Positions 34,548 through 43,029 are shown, counted from the stretch's first letter. The stretch: 64,000 nucleotides of DNA from JBCBCP01 sp039817385 (GCA_039817385.1 JBCBVY010000006.1:62001-126000), one strand, 5' to 3'. A program made the numbers and translations. Notes: generated from the letters alone by a model not told the origin.

Positions 34548-35525
34548 ATGTTGTGGCTTGCTAGCATTGTTGGAGTCATGGCGGTCGGGGCTGTTGGCCT
34601 TCTCGACTTTTCTGTCGAAGACGAAGAGAGCGAAGAACACCCGAACCACTATCCAAGCGACTACCCAGGCGACTATTCCAGCGACGATGCCGCCCAACAG
34701 GATCACGCCGAGATCGACGTTATTTCGGGCACCGACGTTTCGGAAGAGATCCGCGGCTCGGACGGGATTGACCGGGTCGGCGGCTACGGCGGCGACGACA
34801 CGGTGTCCACCGGCGCTGGCAATGATGAGCTGGTCGGCATGGACGGCGCGGATTCGCTGGATGGCGGCGCAGGTGATGACACATTGCGCGGCGGCGCAGG
34901 GCACGACATCCTGCAAGGCGGTGACGGGGCCGATACACTTTACGGGCACGAAGATGACGACAGTTTGCATGGCGGGGCACATGCCGACACGCTGCACAGC
35001 GGGACCGGAAACGACGTCGCAGATGGCGAAGACGGCGACGACGCGGTACATGGCGGGCTGGGCGACGACACCGTGCGCGGCGGGGCGGGCGACGACACGC
35101 TCTTTGGCGGCTACGGCGATGACATGATTGACGGCCGCGAGGGCGCAGGCGAAGGCGGCGACTTTCTCAATGGCGGCGACGGGGATGATACGATCATTGC
35201 GGATGCGGGGGACGTGGTCACATCGGGTGAAGGCGCCGATGCCATTGTCACAGGGGCCGAGCTGAGCGACGATAGGGCTGTCCACATCATGGATTTCGAC
35301 GCCCAAGCCGATAATATTGTTCTGCTCTGGGATGACGCAGATGGCGGCGATATGCCCGACGTCGCACTTGAACCAGCCGCTGACGGTAGCGGCAATATGC
35401 AAGTCCTGATGGACGGCGTTGTCGTGGCCTCTGTCGACGCAAGCGCAGAGCTGACGATGGACGATATCGCACTGGTGCCGCACAGTTTCGCCGCCGCCAA
35501 CGGTCTGGTGCCCTCCGCCGCCTGA
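34548..35525 (+). CDS. RTX-type calcium-binding repeat protein
   Basis: Acidic protein of 325 residues. A single hydrophobic N-terminal segment (residues 1-20) is followed by a very acidic stretch, then about a dozen glycine/aspartate nonapeptide repeats of the GGxGxDxLx type (about residues 65-210; examples GGAGDDTLRG, GGDGADTLYG). These form calcium-binding beta rolls. The C-terminus has no repeats but contains an HIMDFDAQADNIVLLW stretch typical of the region after RTX repeats. No type I secretion genes are nearby. ATG at 34548 is preferred to an upstream TTG. Confidence 0.85.
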   Translation: MLWLASIVGVMAVGAVGLLDFSVEDEESEEHPNHYPSDYPGDYSSDDAAQQDHAEIDVISGTDVSEEIRGSDGIDRVGGYGGDDTVSTGAGNDELVGMDGADSLDGGAGDDTLRGGAGHDILQGGDGADTLYGHEDDDSLHGGAHADTLHSGTGNDVADGEDGDDAVHGGLGDDTVRGGAGDDTLFGGYGDDMIDGREGAGEGGDFLNGGDGDDTIIADAGDVVTSGEGADAIVTGAELSDDRAVHIMDFDAQADNIVLLWDDADGGDMPDVALEPAADGSGNMQVLMDGVVVASVDASAELTMDDIALVPHSFAAANGLVPSAA

Positions 35526-35659
35526 CCCCTTTCCAAAGCTGCTCGAATCTTCTATATGCGCGCATCCGCCGGGTCTGACCTTGGCGGTGCACCCTCCACG
35601 GGCCTGTGCTGGACGACATCCCGGCCTGCGCCATAACCCCTTTTCCAAAGGAGATCCCG

Positions 35660-35929
35660 ATGTCGATCACTGCTGAAGACAAGCAACGCGTCATGTCCGA
35701 ATTCGCCACCAAGGAAGGCGATACCGGCTCCCCCGAAGTGCAGGTCGCGATCCTGACCAGCCGGATCAACACGCTGACCGAGCATTTCAAGACGCACAAG
35801 AAGGACAACCACGGCCGCCGCGGCCTGCTGAAGATGGTCGCCCAGCGCCGCAAGCTGCTCGACTACCTGAAGGGCAAGGAAGAAGCGCGCTACCAGGACC
35901 TGATCAAGAAGCTGGGTATCCGGCGCTAA
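35660..35929 (+). CDS. rpsO: 30S ribosomal protein S15
   Basis: Primary 16S rRNA-binding protein of the small subunit, 89 residues. All hallmarks are present: GDTGSPEVQVAILTSRINTLTEHFKTHKKD and the RRGLLKMVAQRRKLLDYL helix. A strong AAAGGAGA ribosome-binding site precedes the ATG. A rho-independent terminator follows 125 nt downstream. In many bacteria pnp follows directly; here three other genes come between. Confidence 0.98.
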   Translation: MSITAEDKQRVMSEFATKEGDTGSPEVQVAILTSRINTLTEHFKTHKKDNHGRRGLLKMVAQRRKLLDYLKGKEEARYQDLIKKLGIRR

Positions 35930-36053
35930 AGCGCAGCTGTAGCGACCGTGCGACCAAGCGTGGCGCCGTGCAAGCGACGCGCGGAGCGGCACCCGGTGGC
36001 CATCCCAGGCGCCGGCCAACCGGCGCCCGGTAGCGATGCCAGAAAACACCAAA

Positions 36054-36083
36054 CGCCCGCCCCGCGCGGGCGTTTTCCTTTTT
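36054..36083 (+). terminator. Intrinsic terminator after rpsO
   Basis: Stem CGCCCGC (36054-36060) and GCGGGCG (36066-36072) with a 5-nt loop, followed by TTTTCCTTTTT. It lies between rpsO and the acetyltransferase gene on the plus strand. Confidence 0.85.
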
Positions 36084-36108
36084 CACCCCTGCCGCTACCA
36101 TCTCTGGC

Positions 36109-36522
36109 ATGACCGACATCACCCTGCACAGCCCCGCGCCCGATGCCCTCAAAACCATCCTGCACGACAACCTCACCGCGACGGGCCAGAGCCTGCCCGA
36201 GGAAGACCTGCCAGACTTCCTCTTTGTCATCACCGACCAGAACGGCACACTGACCGCAGGCTGTAAAGGTGAAATCGCTTTCCAAACCGCGCATATCGCC
36301 GAGCTTTGGGTCCACGAAAGCCTGCGTGGCCAAGGCATCGGCACCAAACTCCTCGCGCGCGCGGACGCACATGCGCGTGCACAGGGCTGTACTCGTATCC
36401 AGATCGAAACCCGAAACCCGGCAGCAAAGCGCCTCTACGAGGCGCAAGGCTACCACGTCTTCGGGGAACTCAAGAATTACGACGGCCCCAACAGCCTCGT
36501 TTACATGGTCAAGGCGCTGTAG
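36109..36522 (+). CDS. GNAT-family N-acetyltransferase
   Basis: Acetyltransferase of 137 residues with the GNAT fold: the acetyl-CoA loop motif is RGQGIGTKLL (about residues 73-82), followed by IQIETRNPAAKRLYEAQGYHVFGEL. The substrate cannot be told. It comes after the rpsO terminator and 12 nt before an ASCH-domain gene, with which it is probably co-transcribed. Confidence 0.88.
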   Translation: MTDITLHSPAPDALKTILHDNLTATGQSLPEEDLPDFLFVITDQNGTLTAGCKGEIAFQTAHIAELWVHESLRGQGIGTKLLARADAHARAQGCTRIQIETRNPAAKRLYEAQGYHVFGELKNYDGPNSLVYMVKAL

Positions 36523-36534
36523 GAGGGTCGGCGG

Positions 36535-37092
36535 GTGGGCGAATTTGCGTCAGCAAACAGAACACCCGCCGACCTGCCGCGCATCGCTCTGTCGGTCCGC
36601 CAGCCTTCGGCATGGGCGATCATCGCGGGCTTTAAGCCGATTGAGAACCGCACAATTGGCTCGATCCGCGCGGGCAAGATGCACCCCCGCCGCATCGCCC
36701 TGCACGCCGCCGCGGGCCTGAAGGAGGACGAGTTCCGCTACCTTTACTGGCGGCTGGAAAGGCACGGTGTGCAGTGCCCACACCCGCTGGATCTGCCGCG
36801 CGGGGCGATCATCGGCAGCGTCGAGGTGACCGGGATCATCACCCAAAGCGAGAGCGCATGGTTTGGCGGCAGGGCGGGCTTGACCCTTGCGGACCCGCAG
36901 CCCTGCGACCCCATCCCGGCGCCTGGCGCGCTGGGCTATTTCGAATGGCATCCCGGCGGCAGCCTTGCCCCGCCCCCAAAGTGGATGCAAAAGTGGGCAA
37001 GCGCAGCACTGGACGCCGCAGCGGGCGATCTTTTTCCAGACGCGCCCGTACAGTTCCGGATGCCGCCGAAAAAGCCTTGGAGCGAGCGGTGA
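36535..37092 (+). CDS. ASCH-domain protein
   Basis: Soluble protein of 185 residues with an ASCH-type (PUA-like) RNA-binding domain: ALSVRQPSAWAIIAGFKPIENRT at the N-terminus and RGAIIGSVEVTGII in the core. ASCH proteins are thought to bind RNA or modified nucleotides. It starts with GTG at 36535, 12 nt after the acetyltransferase gene, and its stop overlaps the GTG start of the deacetylase gene (GTGA). Confidence 0.83.
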   Translation: MGEFASANRTPADLPRIALSVRQPSAWAIIAGFKPIENRTIGSIRAGKMHPRRIALHAAAGLKEDEFRYLYWRLERHGVQCPHPLDLPRGAIIGSVEVTGIITQSESAWFGGRAGLTLADPQPCDPIPAPGALGYFEWHPGGSLAPPPKWMQKWASAALDAAAGDLFPDAPVQFRMPPKKPWSER

Positions 37093-37790
37093 TCAAACGC
37101 CTTGCCTTTGCCGTTCTGGCCGTCGGTGCCCTGCTTTATGGCGGGCACCAGCTGTCCCGGGTTGAGCGCATCCAGTTGCTTGGCACGCTGATCCAGAAGG
37201 GCCCGGATACGCGCCGCGCGGTCGCGCTGACCTTCGACGACGGCCCAACAGCGCGGCACACGCACACCTTGCTTGATGCGCTGGAGGCAGAGGAGGCCAA
37301 AGCCACGTTTTTCCTCATCGGGCGTGACATCGAAAAGAACCCAGGGGCCGCGCGCGCAATTGCAGCGGCAGGGCATGAGATCGGCAACCACTCGTGTAAC
37401 CACCGCCGGATGGTCTTCAAGGCGCCCTGGGCAATCCGCCGACAGATCGAACGGACGGACGCGGCCATCCGTGCCCTCGGCTATGAAGGCCCCATCGCCT
37501 TCCGTCCGCCATATGGCAAGAAACTGCTGGCGCTGCCTTACGTGTTGTGGCGCATGGACCGGCCCAATGTGATGTGGTCGATGGACCCGGACGGCGTGCT
37601 GGGTCACACTGCCCCGCCCGAGCACATGGTGCGCTATGTCACCGAGACGGCGCAGCCCGGCGACATCATCCTGCTGCACGGAATGTATAGCACCAACGCC
37701 ACCCTGCGCACGGCGCTTCCCGGCATCCTCAAGGGCCTGAAAGCCAAGGGCTTCGAACTGGTCACACTGCATGATCTGCTGGGGCATTAG
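37089..37790 (+). CDS. Polysaccharide deacetylase (NodB-type), membrane-anchored
   Basis: Protein of 233 residues with an N-terminal hydrophobic anchor or signal (about 4-20) and a NodB homology domain: TFDDGP supplies the metal and catalytic aspartates, HSCNH the zinc histidines, and FRPPYG the following motif; LLHG is near the end. Such enzymes remove acetyl groups from peptidoglycan or other N-acetylated glycans. The GTG start overlaps the ASCH gene stop. Confidence 0.9.
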   Translation: MIKRLAFAVLAVGALLYGGHQLSRVERIQLLGTLIQKGPDTRRAVALTFDDGPTARHTHTLLDALEAEEAKATFFLIGRDIEKNPGAARAIAAAGHEIGNHSCNHRRMVFKAPWAIRRQIERTDAAIRALGYEGPIAFRPPYGKKLLALPYVLWRMDRPNVMWSMDPDGVLGHTAPPEHMVRYVTETAQPGDIILLHGMYSTNATLRTALPGILKGLKAKGFELVTLHDLLGH

Positions 37791-37850
37791 GCCACCCTTC
37801 CCACCAGAGCCGAAACCCTGTATGCGCCCTCCATCTGAGATCGGCGCCCG

Positions 37851-37924
37851 GACTCCAGCGCCCGAATAGAAGATACCGGAGTCAGGGGCAATTCGGCCCC
37901 TATGTGAATGGCCCAAGCGGGCCA
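37851..37924 (+). promoter_or_regulatory. Structured 5' leader of pnp
   Basis: The leader can form three stems: GACTCC (37851-37856) with GGAGTC (37878-37883), GGGGC (37885-37889) with GCCCC (37896-37900), and TGGCCC (37909-37914) with GGGCCA (37919-37924), the last ending 14 nt before the start codon. In E. coli, PNPase represses its own mRNA after RNase III cuts a leader hairpin. A similar control here is plausible but is inferred only from the stems. Confidence 0.45.
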
Positions 37925-37938
37925 ACAGAGGAACGTAG

Positions 37939-40077
37939 ATGTTCAACGTAACCACAAAATCCATGCAGTGGGGCGAAGAAACGCTCACACTCGAAACCGG
38001 CAAGGTCGCCCGTCAGGCGGACGGATCGGTCATCGCCACCCTGGGCGAGACCCGCGTGATGGCCAACGTCACCTTCGCCAAGGCCCCCAAGCCAGGTCAG
38101 GACTTCTTTCCGCTGACCGTCCACTACCAGGAAAAATACTACGCCGCGGGCAAGGTCCCCGGCGGTTTCTTCAAGCGTGAGGCCCGGCCCACGGAAAAGG
38201 AAACCCTCACGGCCCGTCTGATCGACCGTCCGATCCGCCCGCTGTTCGTTTCTGGCTTCAAGAACGAAGTGCTGGTGATGTGCACCGTGCTGTCCCACGA
38301 TCTGGTCAACGATCCTGACATCGTCGCGATGATCGCCGCATCCGCGGCCCTGACGATCTCTGGCGCGCCGTTTATGGGTCCGATCGCAGGTGCGCGCGTC
38401 GGTTTTGAGGATGGCGAATACACCCTGAACCCGACCGTCGACGATATGCAGGACCTGCGCCTGAATCCGGAACAACGGCTCGATCTGGTCGTCGCGGGCA
38501 CCAAAGACGCGGTCATGATGGTCGAATCCGAAGCCTATGAGCTGACCGAAGAGGAAATGCTGGGCGCGGTGAATTTCGCGCATGACGCAATTCAGCCGGT
38601 CATCGACCTGATCATCGCGCTGGCCGAAGAAGCGGCGAAAGAGCCCTTCGATTTCCAGCCGCCCGACTATTCTGACCTTTACGAGGCCGTGAAGGCCGCG
38701 GGCGAGGCACAGATGACGGACGCCTACGCGATCCTCGACAAGCAAGAGCGCACCGCCGCCGTGTCCGCCGCCAAGGCTGCCATCGTCGAAAGCCTCAGCG
38801 AAGCGCAGCAGGAAGATGCCAACCTCGGCTCCGCGCTGAAAAAGCTGGAATCGACCATCCTGCGCGGCTCGGTCGTGAAGGACGGCAAGCGGATCGACGG
38901 GCGCGCGCTCGACAAGGTGCGCGACATTGTGTGTGAGACTGGCGTGCTGCCGCGCACCCACGGTTCGGCGCTCTTCACCCGCGGTGAGACGCAGGGCCTC
39001 GTGGTCACGACGCTGGGCACGGGCGACGATGAACAGTTCATCGACGCGCTGCACGGCAACTTCAAATCCAACTTCCTGCTGCACTACAACTTCCCGCCCT
39101 ATTCGGTCGGTGAAGCGGGCCGCGTGGGCCCTCCGGGCCGCCGCGAGATTGGCCACGGCAAGCTCGCATGGCGTGCGCTTCAGGCCGTGCTGCCCGCGCC
39201 CACCGACTTCCCCTACACGGTGCGCGTGGTGTCGGAGATTACCGAATCGAACGGCTCGTCCTCGATGGCGTCGGTCTGCGGCGGCTCCCTGTCGATGATG
39301 GATGCGGGTGTGCCGCTGAAGTCTGCGGTGGCCGGTGTTGCGATGGGTCTGATCCTCGAGGACGATGGCTCCTACGCCATCCTGACCGACATTCTCGGCG
39401 ACGAGGATCACCTCGGCGACATGGACTTCAAGGTCGCAGGCACCGAGAACGGGATCACCTCGCTTCAGATGGACATCAAAGTCGCGGGCATCACGCCCGA
39501 GATCATGGAGAAAGCCCTCGCGCAGGCGAAGGACGGCCGGATGCACATCCTCGGCGAGATGGCGAAGACCGTGACCGGCGCGGGCGAATTCTCCGTCCAC
39601 GCGCCGCGGATCGAGACGATGAACGTGCCCACCGACAAGATCCGCGAAGTGATTGGCTCGGGCGGCAAGGTCATCCGCGAGATCGTGGAAGTATCCGGCG
39701 CCAAGGTCGACATCAACGACGACGGCGTCATCAAGATCGCATCGCCGAACGGCGAGGCCATCCAGAAGGCCTATGACATGATCCACGCGATCGTGGCAGA
39801 GCCCGAGGAAGGCGCGATCTACACTGGCACCGTGGTCAAGATCGTCGATTTCGGCGCGTTCGTGAACTTCTTCGGCAAGCGCGACGGCCTTGTGCACGTC
39901 TCCCAGATCGAAAACCGCCGCCTGAACCACCCCTCGGACGTTCTGAAGGAAGGCCAGGAGGTCAAGGTCAAGCTGCTGGGCTTTGACGACCGCGGCAAGG
40001 TCCGCCTGTCGATGAAGGTTGTCGACCAGGAGACGGGTGAGGAGATCACCAAAGAGAAGGCCGAAGCGGAAGAGTAA
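37939..40077 (+). CDS. pnp: Polyribonucleotide nucleotidyltransferase (PNPase)
   Basis: 3'-5' phosphorolytic exoribonuclease of 712 residues, a degradosome-type enzyme. Two RNase PH-like domains (about 1-230 and 300-550; the active one holds RTHGSALFTRGETQ), a KH domain with VIGSGGKVIREI at about 560-615, and an S1 RNA-binding domain at about 620-690 (GTVVKIVDFGAFVNF) are all in order. A GAGGAACGT site precedes the ATG. A strong terminator follows. Confidence 0.98.
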   Translation: MFNVTTKSMQWGEETLTLETGKVARQADGSVIATLGETRVMANVTFAKAPKPGQDFFPLTVHYQEKYYAAGKVPGGFFKREARPTEKETLTARLIDRPIRPLFVSGFKNEVLVMCTVLSHDLVNDPDIVAMIAASAALTISGAPFMGPIAGARVGFEDGEYTLNPTVDDMQDLRLNPEQRLDLVVAGTKDAVMMVESEAYELTEEEMLGAVNFAHDAIQPVIDLIIALAEEAAKEPFDFQPPDYSDLYEAVKAAGEAQMTDAYAILDKQERTAAVSAAKAAIVESLSEAQQEDANLGSALKKLESTILRGSVVKDGKRIDGRALDKVRDIVCETGVLPRTHGSALFTRGETQGLVVTTLGTGDDEQFIDALHGNFKSNFLLHYNFPPYSVGEAGRVGPPGRREIGHGKLAWRALQAVLPAPTDFPYTVRVVSEITESNGSSSMASVCGGSLSMMDAGVPLKSAVAGVAMGLILEDDGSYAILTDILGDEDHLGDMDFKVAGTENGITSLQMDIKVAGITPEIMEKALAQAKDGRMHILGEMAKTVTGAGEFSVHAPRIETMNVPTDKIREVIGSGGKVIREIVEVSGAKVDINDDGVIKIASPNGEAIQKAYDMIHAIVAEPEEGAIYTGTVVKIVDFGAFVNFFGKRDGLVHVSQIENRRLNHPSDVLKEGQEVKVKLLGFDDRGKVRLSMKVVDQETGEEITKEKAEAEE

Positions 40078-40102
40078 ACGCGCGCTTTCGTTGAAAAATC
40101 GG

Positions 40103-40138
40103 AAAGCCCCTTCTACCGTGAAGGGGCTTTTTCTTTTG
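40103..40138 (+). terminator. Intrinsic terminator after pnp
   Basis: An 11-bp stem, AAAGCCCCTTC (40103-40113) with GAAGGGGCTTT (40120-40130), is followed by TTTCTTTT. It lies 25 nt after the pnp stop and only 8-15 nt before the ATG of the next gene. Confidence 0.92.
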
Positions 40139-40145
40139 TTGGTCC

Positions 40146-41396
40146 ATGAAACTCGTCCGCTTTCGCAATCCCTTCGGCCCTTCAGATGCCGCCGACCCGG
40201 CCCTGTTCAGCGGGCGCGTGGCTGAAATGACCGCCATTGCCCGCATGTTGAGCGCGGCCTACCACTCCGATCCGGCCCAACATCTGCTGGTGCTGGGCGA
40301 GCGGGGCATCGGCAAAACGTCGCTGCTGCGTCAGTGCGAGCGGATGGCGACAGACGATCTGCCGGGAGAACGCACGGACTTCGATTTCCTGGTCGTGTCC
40401 ATCACGTTGACGGGTGTGACCGACATGTTCGACATCACCCAGCGGACGGCGGATGGCCTAAGGCGGGCACTGGACCGGGGGAAGGTGGGCAATCCCGGGC
40501 TGCGGCAGGTTGTCGACTTTCTGCTGAACTGGGAAATCCTTGGCGTGCATTACCACCGCCCTGCGGGTGCAGCGACCCATGATCAGGCCCTGTCCACGCT
40601 AGTGGACAAGATCGTGGAGGTGGAGCGGACGGGCCTGTTCCAGGGCCTGTTCCTGTCGATTGACGAGGCGGATGCTCCGGGCGCGGAGGTTGGCCTTGGC
40701 CCGTGGTGCAAGGATTTGTGCGAGCGTTTGGGTCAGGCGGGTGGGCGCAAGACAGCGCTGGCGCTGGCGGGCCGCTCGCTGTTGCGCAACCGCCTGCGCG
40801 AGGGGCACGGCGCGTCCCTGCGCCTGTTCGATGAGCTTGAGTTGACGGTCCTCTCCCCGGACGAGCGGCGCGATATCATCGACAAAGGTATTCGTCTGGC
40901 GAACCTGTCGAACGACACGCCGGTGACGATCGCCCCCAAAGCGCGCGACCTGATCGCGGACCTCAGCGAGGGCTATCCCTATTTCCTTCAGACCTTCGCC
41001 CACGCCGCGCTGGAGGCCGCGGCGGGCGGGGGCGAGATCACGCTTGAGCATGTCGTCACCTCCGCCTCACAAGCGACGCGTGACATCGGGCGCAAGTTCT
41101 TTGACGGCGTGTTTCAGGAGGCCGCAACAACCGAAAATTACCGCATGGTCCTCTATGCGATGGCCGATGCTGGCAACAGTTGGATGACCCGCAAAGAGAT
41201 CACGGCAGCGGCAGCCCCGGATGTGTCGCCCGACAATGTATCCAACGCGCTGCGCAAGATGAAGCATACGGACGCGCTGGACATCGACCCGGACAGGCCG
41301 GGGGTTTACCGCCTTCCCACCCGCGCCTTCGCATCCTGGCTGACCCTGATGCGCGAAGATGCCATTGCAGATGCTTCGGCGGGCGGGCAGGACTGA
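40146..41396 (+). CDS. AAA/STAND-type ATPase with C-terminal winged helix
   Basis: Protein of 416 residues with an NPFGP...LFSGR start typical of stand-alone P-loop ATPases, Walker A GERGIGKTS (Lys57), Walker B FLSIDEAD, and a C-terminal winged-helix-like part (WMTRKEITAAA, then VSNALRKMKHTDAL). It resembles archaeal-type and STAND ATPases of unknown role, some of which act in defence or DNA transactions. The ATG has no Shine-Dalgarno match and sits right behind the pnp terminator, so its own promoter or read-through must supply the mRNA. A repeat array follows the gene. Confidence 0.82.
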   Translation: MKLVRFRNPFGPSDAADPALFSGRVAEMTAIARMLSAAYHSDPAQHLLVLGERGIGKTSLLRQCERMATDDLPGERTDFDFLVVSITLTGVTDMFDITQRTADGLRRALDRGKVGNPGLRQVVDFLLNWEILGVHYHRPAGAATHDQALSTLVDKIVEVERTGLFQGLFLSIDEADAPGAEVGLGPWCKDLCERLGQAGGRKTALALAGRSLLRNRLREGHGASLRLFDELELTVLSPDERRDIIDKGIRLANLSNDTPVTIAPKARDLIADLSEGYPYFLQTFAHAALEAAAGGGEITLEHVVTSASQATRDIGRKFFDGVFQEAATTENYRMVLYAMADAGNSWMTRKEITAAAAPDVSPDNVSNALRKMKHTDALDIDPDRPGVYRLPTRAFASWLTLMREDAIADASAGGQD

Positions 41397-41426
41397 CCGC
41401 ACCACACGCCTTGGCATGCAGGGTCC

Positions 41427-41596
41427 GGGTAAGCCTGGGTAGTGTCGGGTAAGCACGGGTAGCGTCGGGTAAGGCTGGGTCGTGTCGGGTAAACACGGGT
41501 AGCGTCGGGTAAGACTGGGTAGCGCTGGGTAAGCCTGGGTAATACCGAGTAAGCCCGGGTAGTTCCGGGTAAGACCGGGTAAGACTGGGCAAACCC
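41427..41596 (+). repeat. 10-bp tandem repeat array, 17 units
   Basis: Seventeen consecutive 10-bp units begin with GGGT (one GAGT at 41547, one GGGC at 41587), with period exactly 10 throughout. Units tend to alternate between GGGTAAGNNN and GGGTAGNNNN, giving a 20-bp super-period. The plus strand has three Gs every 10 bases with 7-base loops, which fits a G-quadruplex pattern at its upper loop limit. The array occupies most of the 290-bp gap between the ATPase and glycosyltransferase genes. No gene is supported here. Confidence 0.92.
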
Positions 41597-41686
41597 GCAT
41601 TGCGACGGGCGCTTGCCTGCTCTCTCAAGGAACTGAAATCAACAAGCGCGCTTCCCTTGTAAGCGCTTGAAAGGCATGAAGCGCCT

Positions 41687-42379
41687 ATGCAAAGCTTCGT
41701 CATCCACATGTCCTCTGCCACCGCGCGCCGTGCAAACGTCGACAAACTGCTGCGCGATCTACCTGGCGCGGAGGTGATGGAGGCCGCCCGCGGTGCGGGG
41801 CAGACCGCCGGAGCCGGGGATGTGCATCGGCCGCGCTACCCGTTCAAACTGCGCGCGGGGGAGATCGGCTGTTTCCTGTCGCACCGGGCCTGCTGGCAGG
41901 CCATCGTGGACCGCGGCTTGCCCGGCGCGCTGATCGCCGAAGATGACCTGAGCCTCGCGCGCCCGTGGGACGACGCCCGCGCGCTGCTTGAGGATACCGC
42001 CAGTTCGGAGCATTTCATCCGCCTGCCCGCCAAAGCGCGTGAAAAGGGGCCCAAGGTTGCCACCCGCGGCGCCGCGCGGCTCATGCTGCCGCGCGTGATC
42101 GGCTTGCAAACGGTGTTTCAATATGTCGGGCGTGATGCGGCGACACGGTTGCTGGCTGCCTCGATAGAGATCGACCGGCCCGTCGATACCTTCCTGCAAA
42201 TGCACTGGGTCCACGGCCAGCGCATTCACACAATTCTGCCAAACGGGGTAAGCGAGTTGACCGCAAAGCTGGGCGGATCGACCATCCAGACCAAACCGCG
42301 CGCCAGCTCGGTGCTGGCGCGCGAATGGAAACGCTTTGCCTATCGCCGCGCGGTCAGGGCGCGGCCACAGCAGCCTTAG
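41687..42379 (+). CDS. Glycosyltransferase family 25
   Basis: Lipooligosaccharide-type glycosyltransferase of 230 residues. GT25 hallmarks are present: AGEIGCFLSH (about residues 57-66), the metal-binding IAEDD, and a DTFLQMHW segment. It most likely adds a sugar to LPS or LOS. Its stop overlaps the convergent peroxiredoxin gene by 4 nt. The repeat array ends 90 nt before its start. Confidence 0.88.
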   Translation: MQSFVIHMSSATARRANVDKLLRDLPGAEVMEAARGAGQTAGAGDVHRPRYPFKLRAGEIGCFLSHRACWQAIVDRGLPGALIAEDDLSLARPWDDARALLEDTASSEHFIRLPAKAREKGPKVATRGAARLMLPRVIGLQTVFQYVGRDAATRLLAASIEIDRPVDTFLQMHWVHGQRIHTILPNGVSELTAKLGGSTIQTKPRASSVLAREWKRFAYRRAVRARPQQP

Positions 42380-43029
42380 CTGGGCGCCTTGGTCGTGCGC
42401 AGGTAGGGCAGGACGGTGGTGAATTCACCGAACTTGGCCTTCGCGTCCTCATCCGACACGGTCGCGGGGATGATCACATCGTCGCCCACATTCCAGTTCG
42501 CCGGCGTCGCCACGCCTTTGCCCGTGCTGGTCTGCAACCCATCGAGCGCGCGCAGCACCTCGGCAAAGTTGCGGCCCACGGTCATTGGGTAGGTCATCGA
42601 CAGCTTCAGCTGCTTGTCCGGCCCAATGATAAAGACGGAGCGCACGGTGGCGCTGTCGGCGGGGGTGCGGCCATCGGGCAGGTAGGCTTCGGCGGGCAGC
42701 ATGTCGAACGCTTTGGACACCTCAAGGCCCGCGTCCGCGATGATCGGGAACCCCGCGGTAGTGCCCGCGACCTTCTCGATGTCGCCCTTCCACTTCTTGT
42801 GGTCTTCCACGCCGTCAACGCTGACACCGATCACCTTCGTGCCGCGCTTGGCCCATTCATCGGCCAGCTGCGCAACGGCGCCAAATTCTGTCGTGCAGAC
42901 CGGGGTGAAGTCCTTGGGGTGGGAGAAGAGGATCGACCAGCTGTCGCCGATCCATTCGTGCAGGGAAAACGTGCCGTGGTCGGTCTCGACCGTCAGGTCA
43001 GGGATCGTGTCGTTGATGCGCAGGGACAT
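42376..43029 (-). CDS. 1-Cys peroxiredoxin (Prx6 type)
   Basis: Cytosolic peroxide-reducing enzyme of 217 residues. The peroxidatic Cys45 lies in DFTPVCTTE, the usual Prx6 context, and no other cysteine occurs in the chain, so it is a 1-Cys enzyme that needs an external thiol. The C-terminal extension (YPMTVGRNFAEVLRALDGLQ) is of Prx6 type. It is convergent with the glycosyltransferase gene and divergent from the aldehyde dehydrogenase gene across 128 nt. Confidence 0.95.
   Translation of the reverse strand: MSLRINDTIPDLTVETDHGTFSLHEWIGDSWSILFSHPKDFTPVCTTEFGAVAQLADEWAKRGTKVIGVSVDGVEDHKKWKGDIEKVAGTTAGFPIIADAGLEVSKAFDMLPAEAYLPDGRTPADSATVRSVFIIGPDKQLKLSMTYPMTVGRNFAEVLRALDGLQTSTGKGVATPANWNVGDDVIIPATVSDEDAKAKFGEFTTVLPYLRTTKAPS

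Noticed and set aside
37900..39930. 676-codon open frame on the minus strand opposite pnp
   Set aside because: It is the antisense of pnp in GC-rich DNA, has no ribosome-binding site and no recognisable domain, while pnp is certain.
41427..41596. CRISPR array or telomere-like repeat
   Set aside because: Units are 10 bp without unique spacers of usual size, no cas gene is near, and the array is internal to a gene-dense chromosome region.
41067..41745. Minus-strand frames translating the 10-bp repeats into Tyr-Pro/Leu-Thr-Arg repeats
   Set aside because: The 10-bp period shifts frame from unit to unit, so no constant repeat is encoded; they also overlap the ATPase gene and lack start signals.
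17596..42379. 4-nt convergent stop overlaps (TTAG) at 17596-17599 and 42376-42379 as a special signal
   Set aside because: Sharing TTAG/CTAA between convergent stops is an easy way to overlap genes in a compact genome; two cases are not evidence of function.
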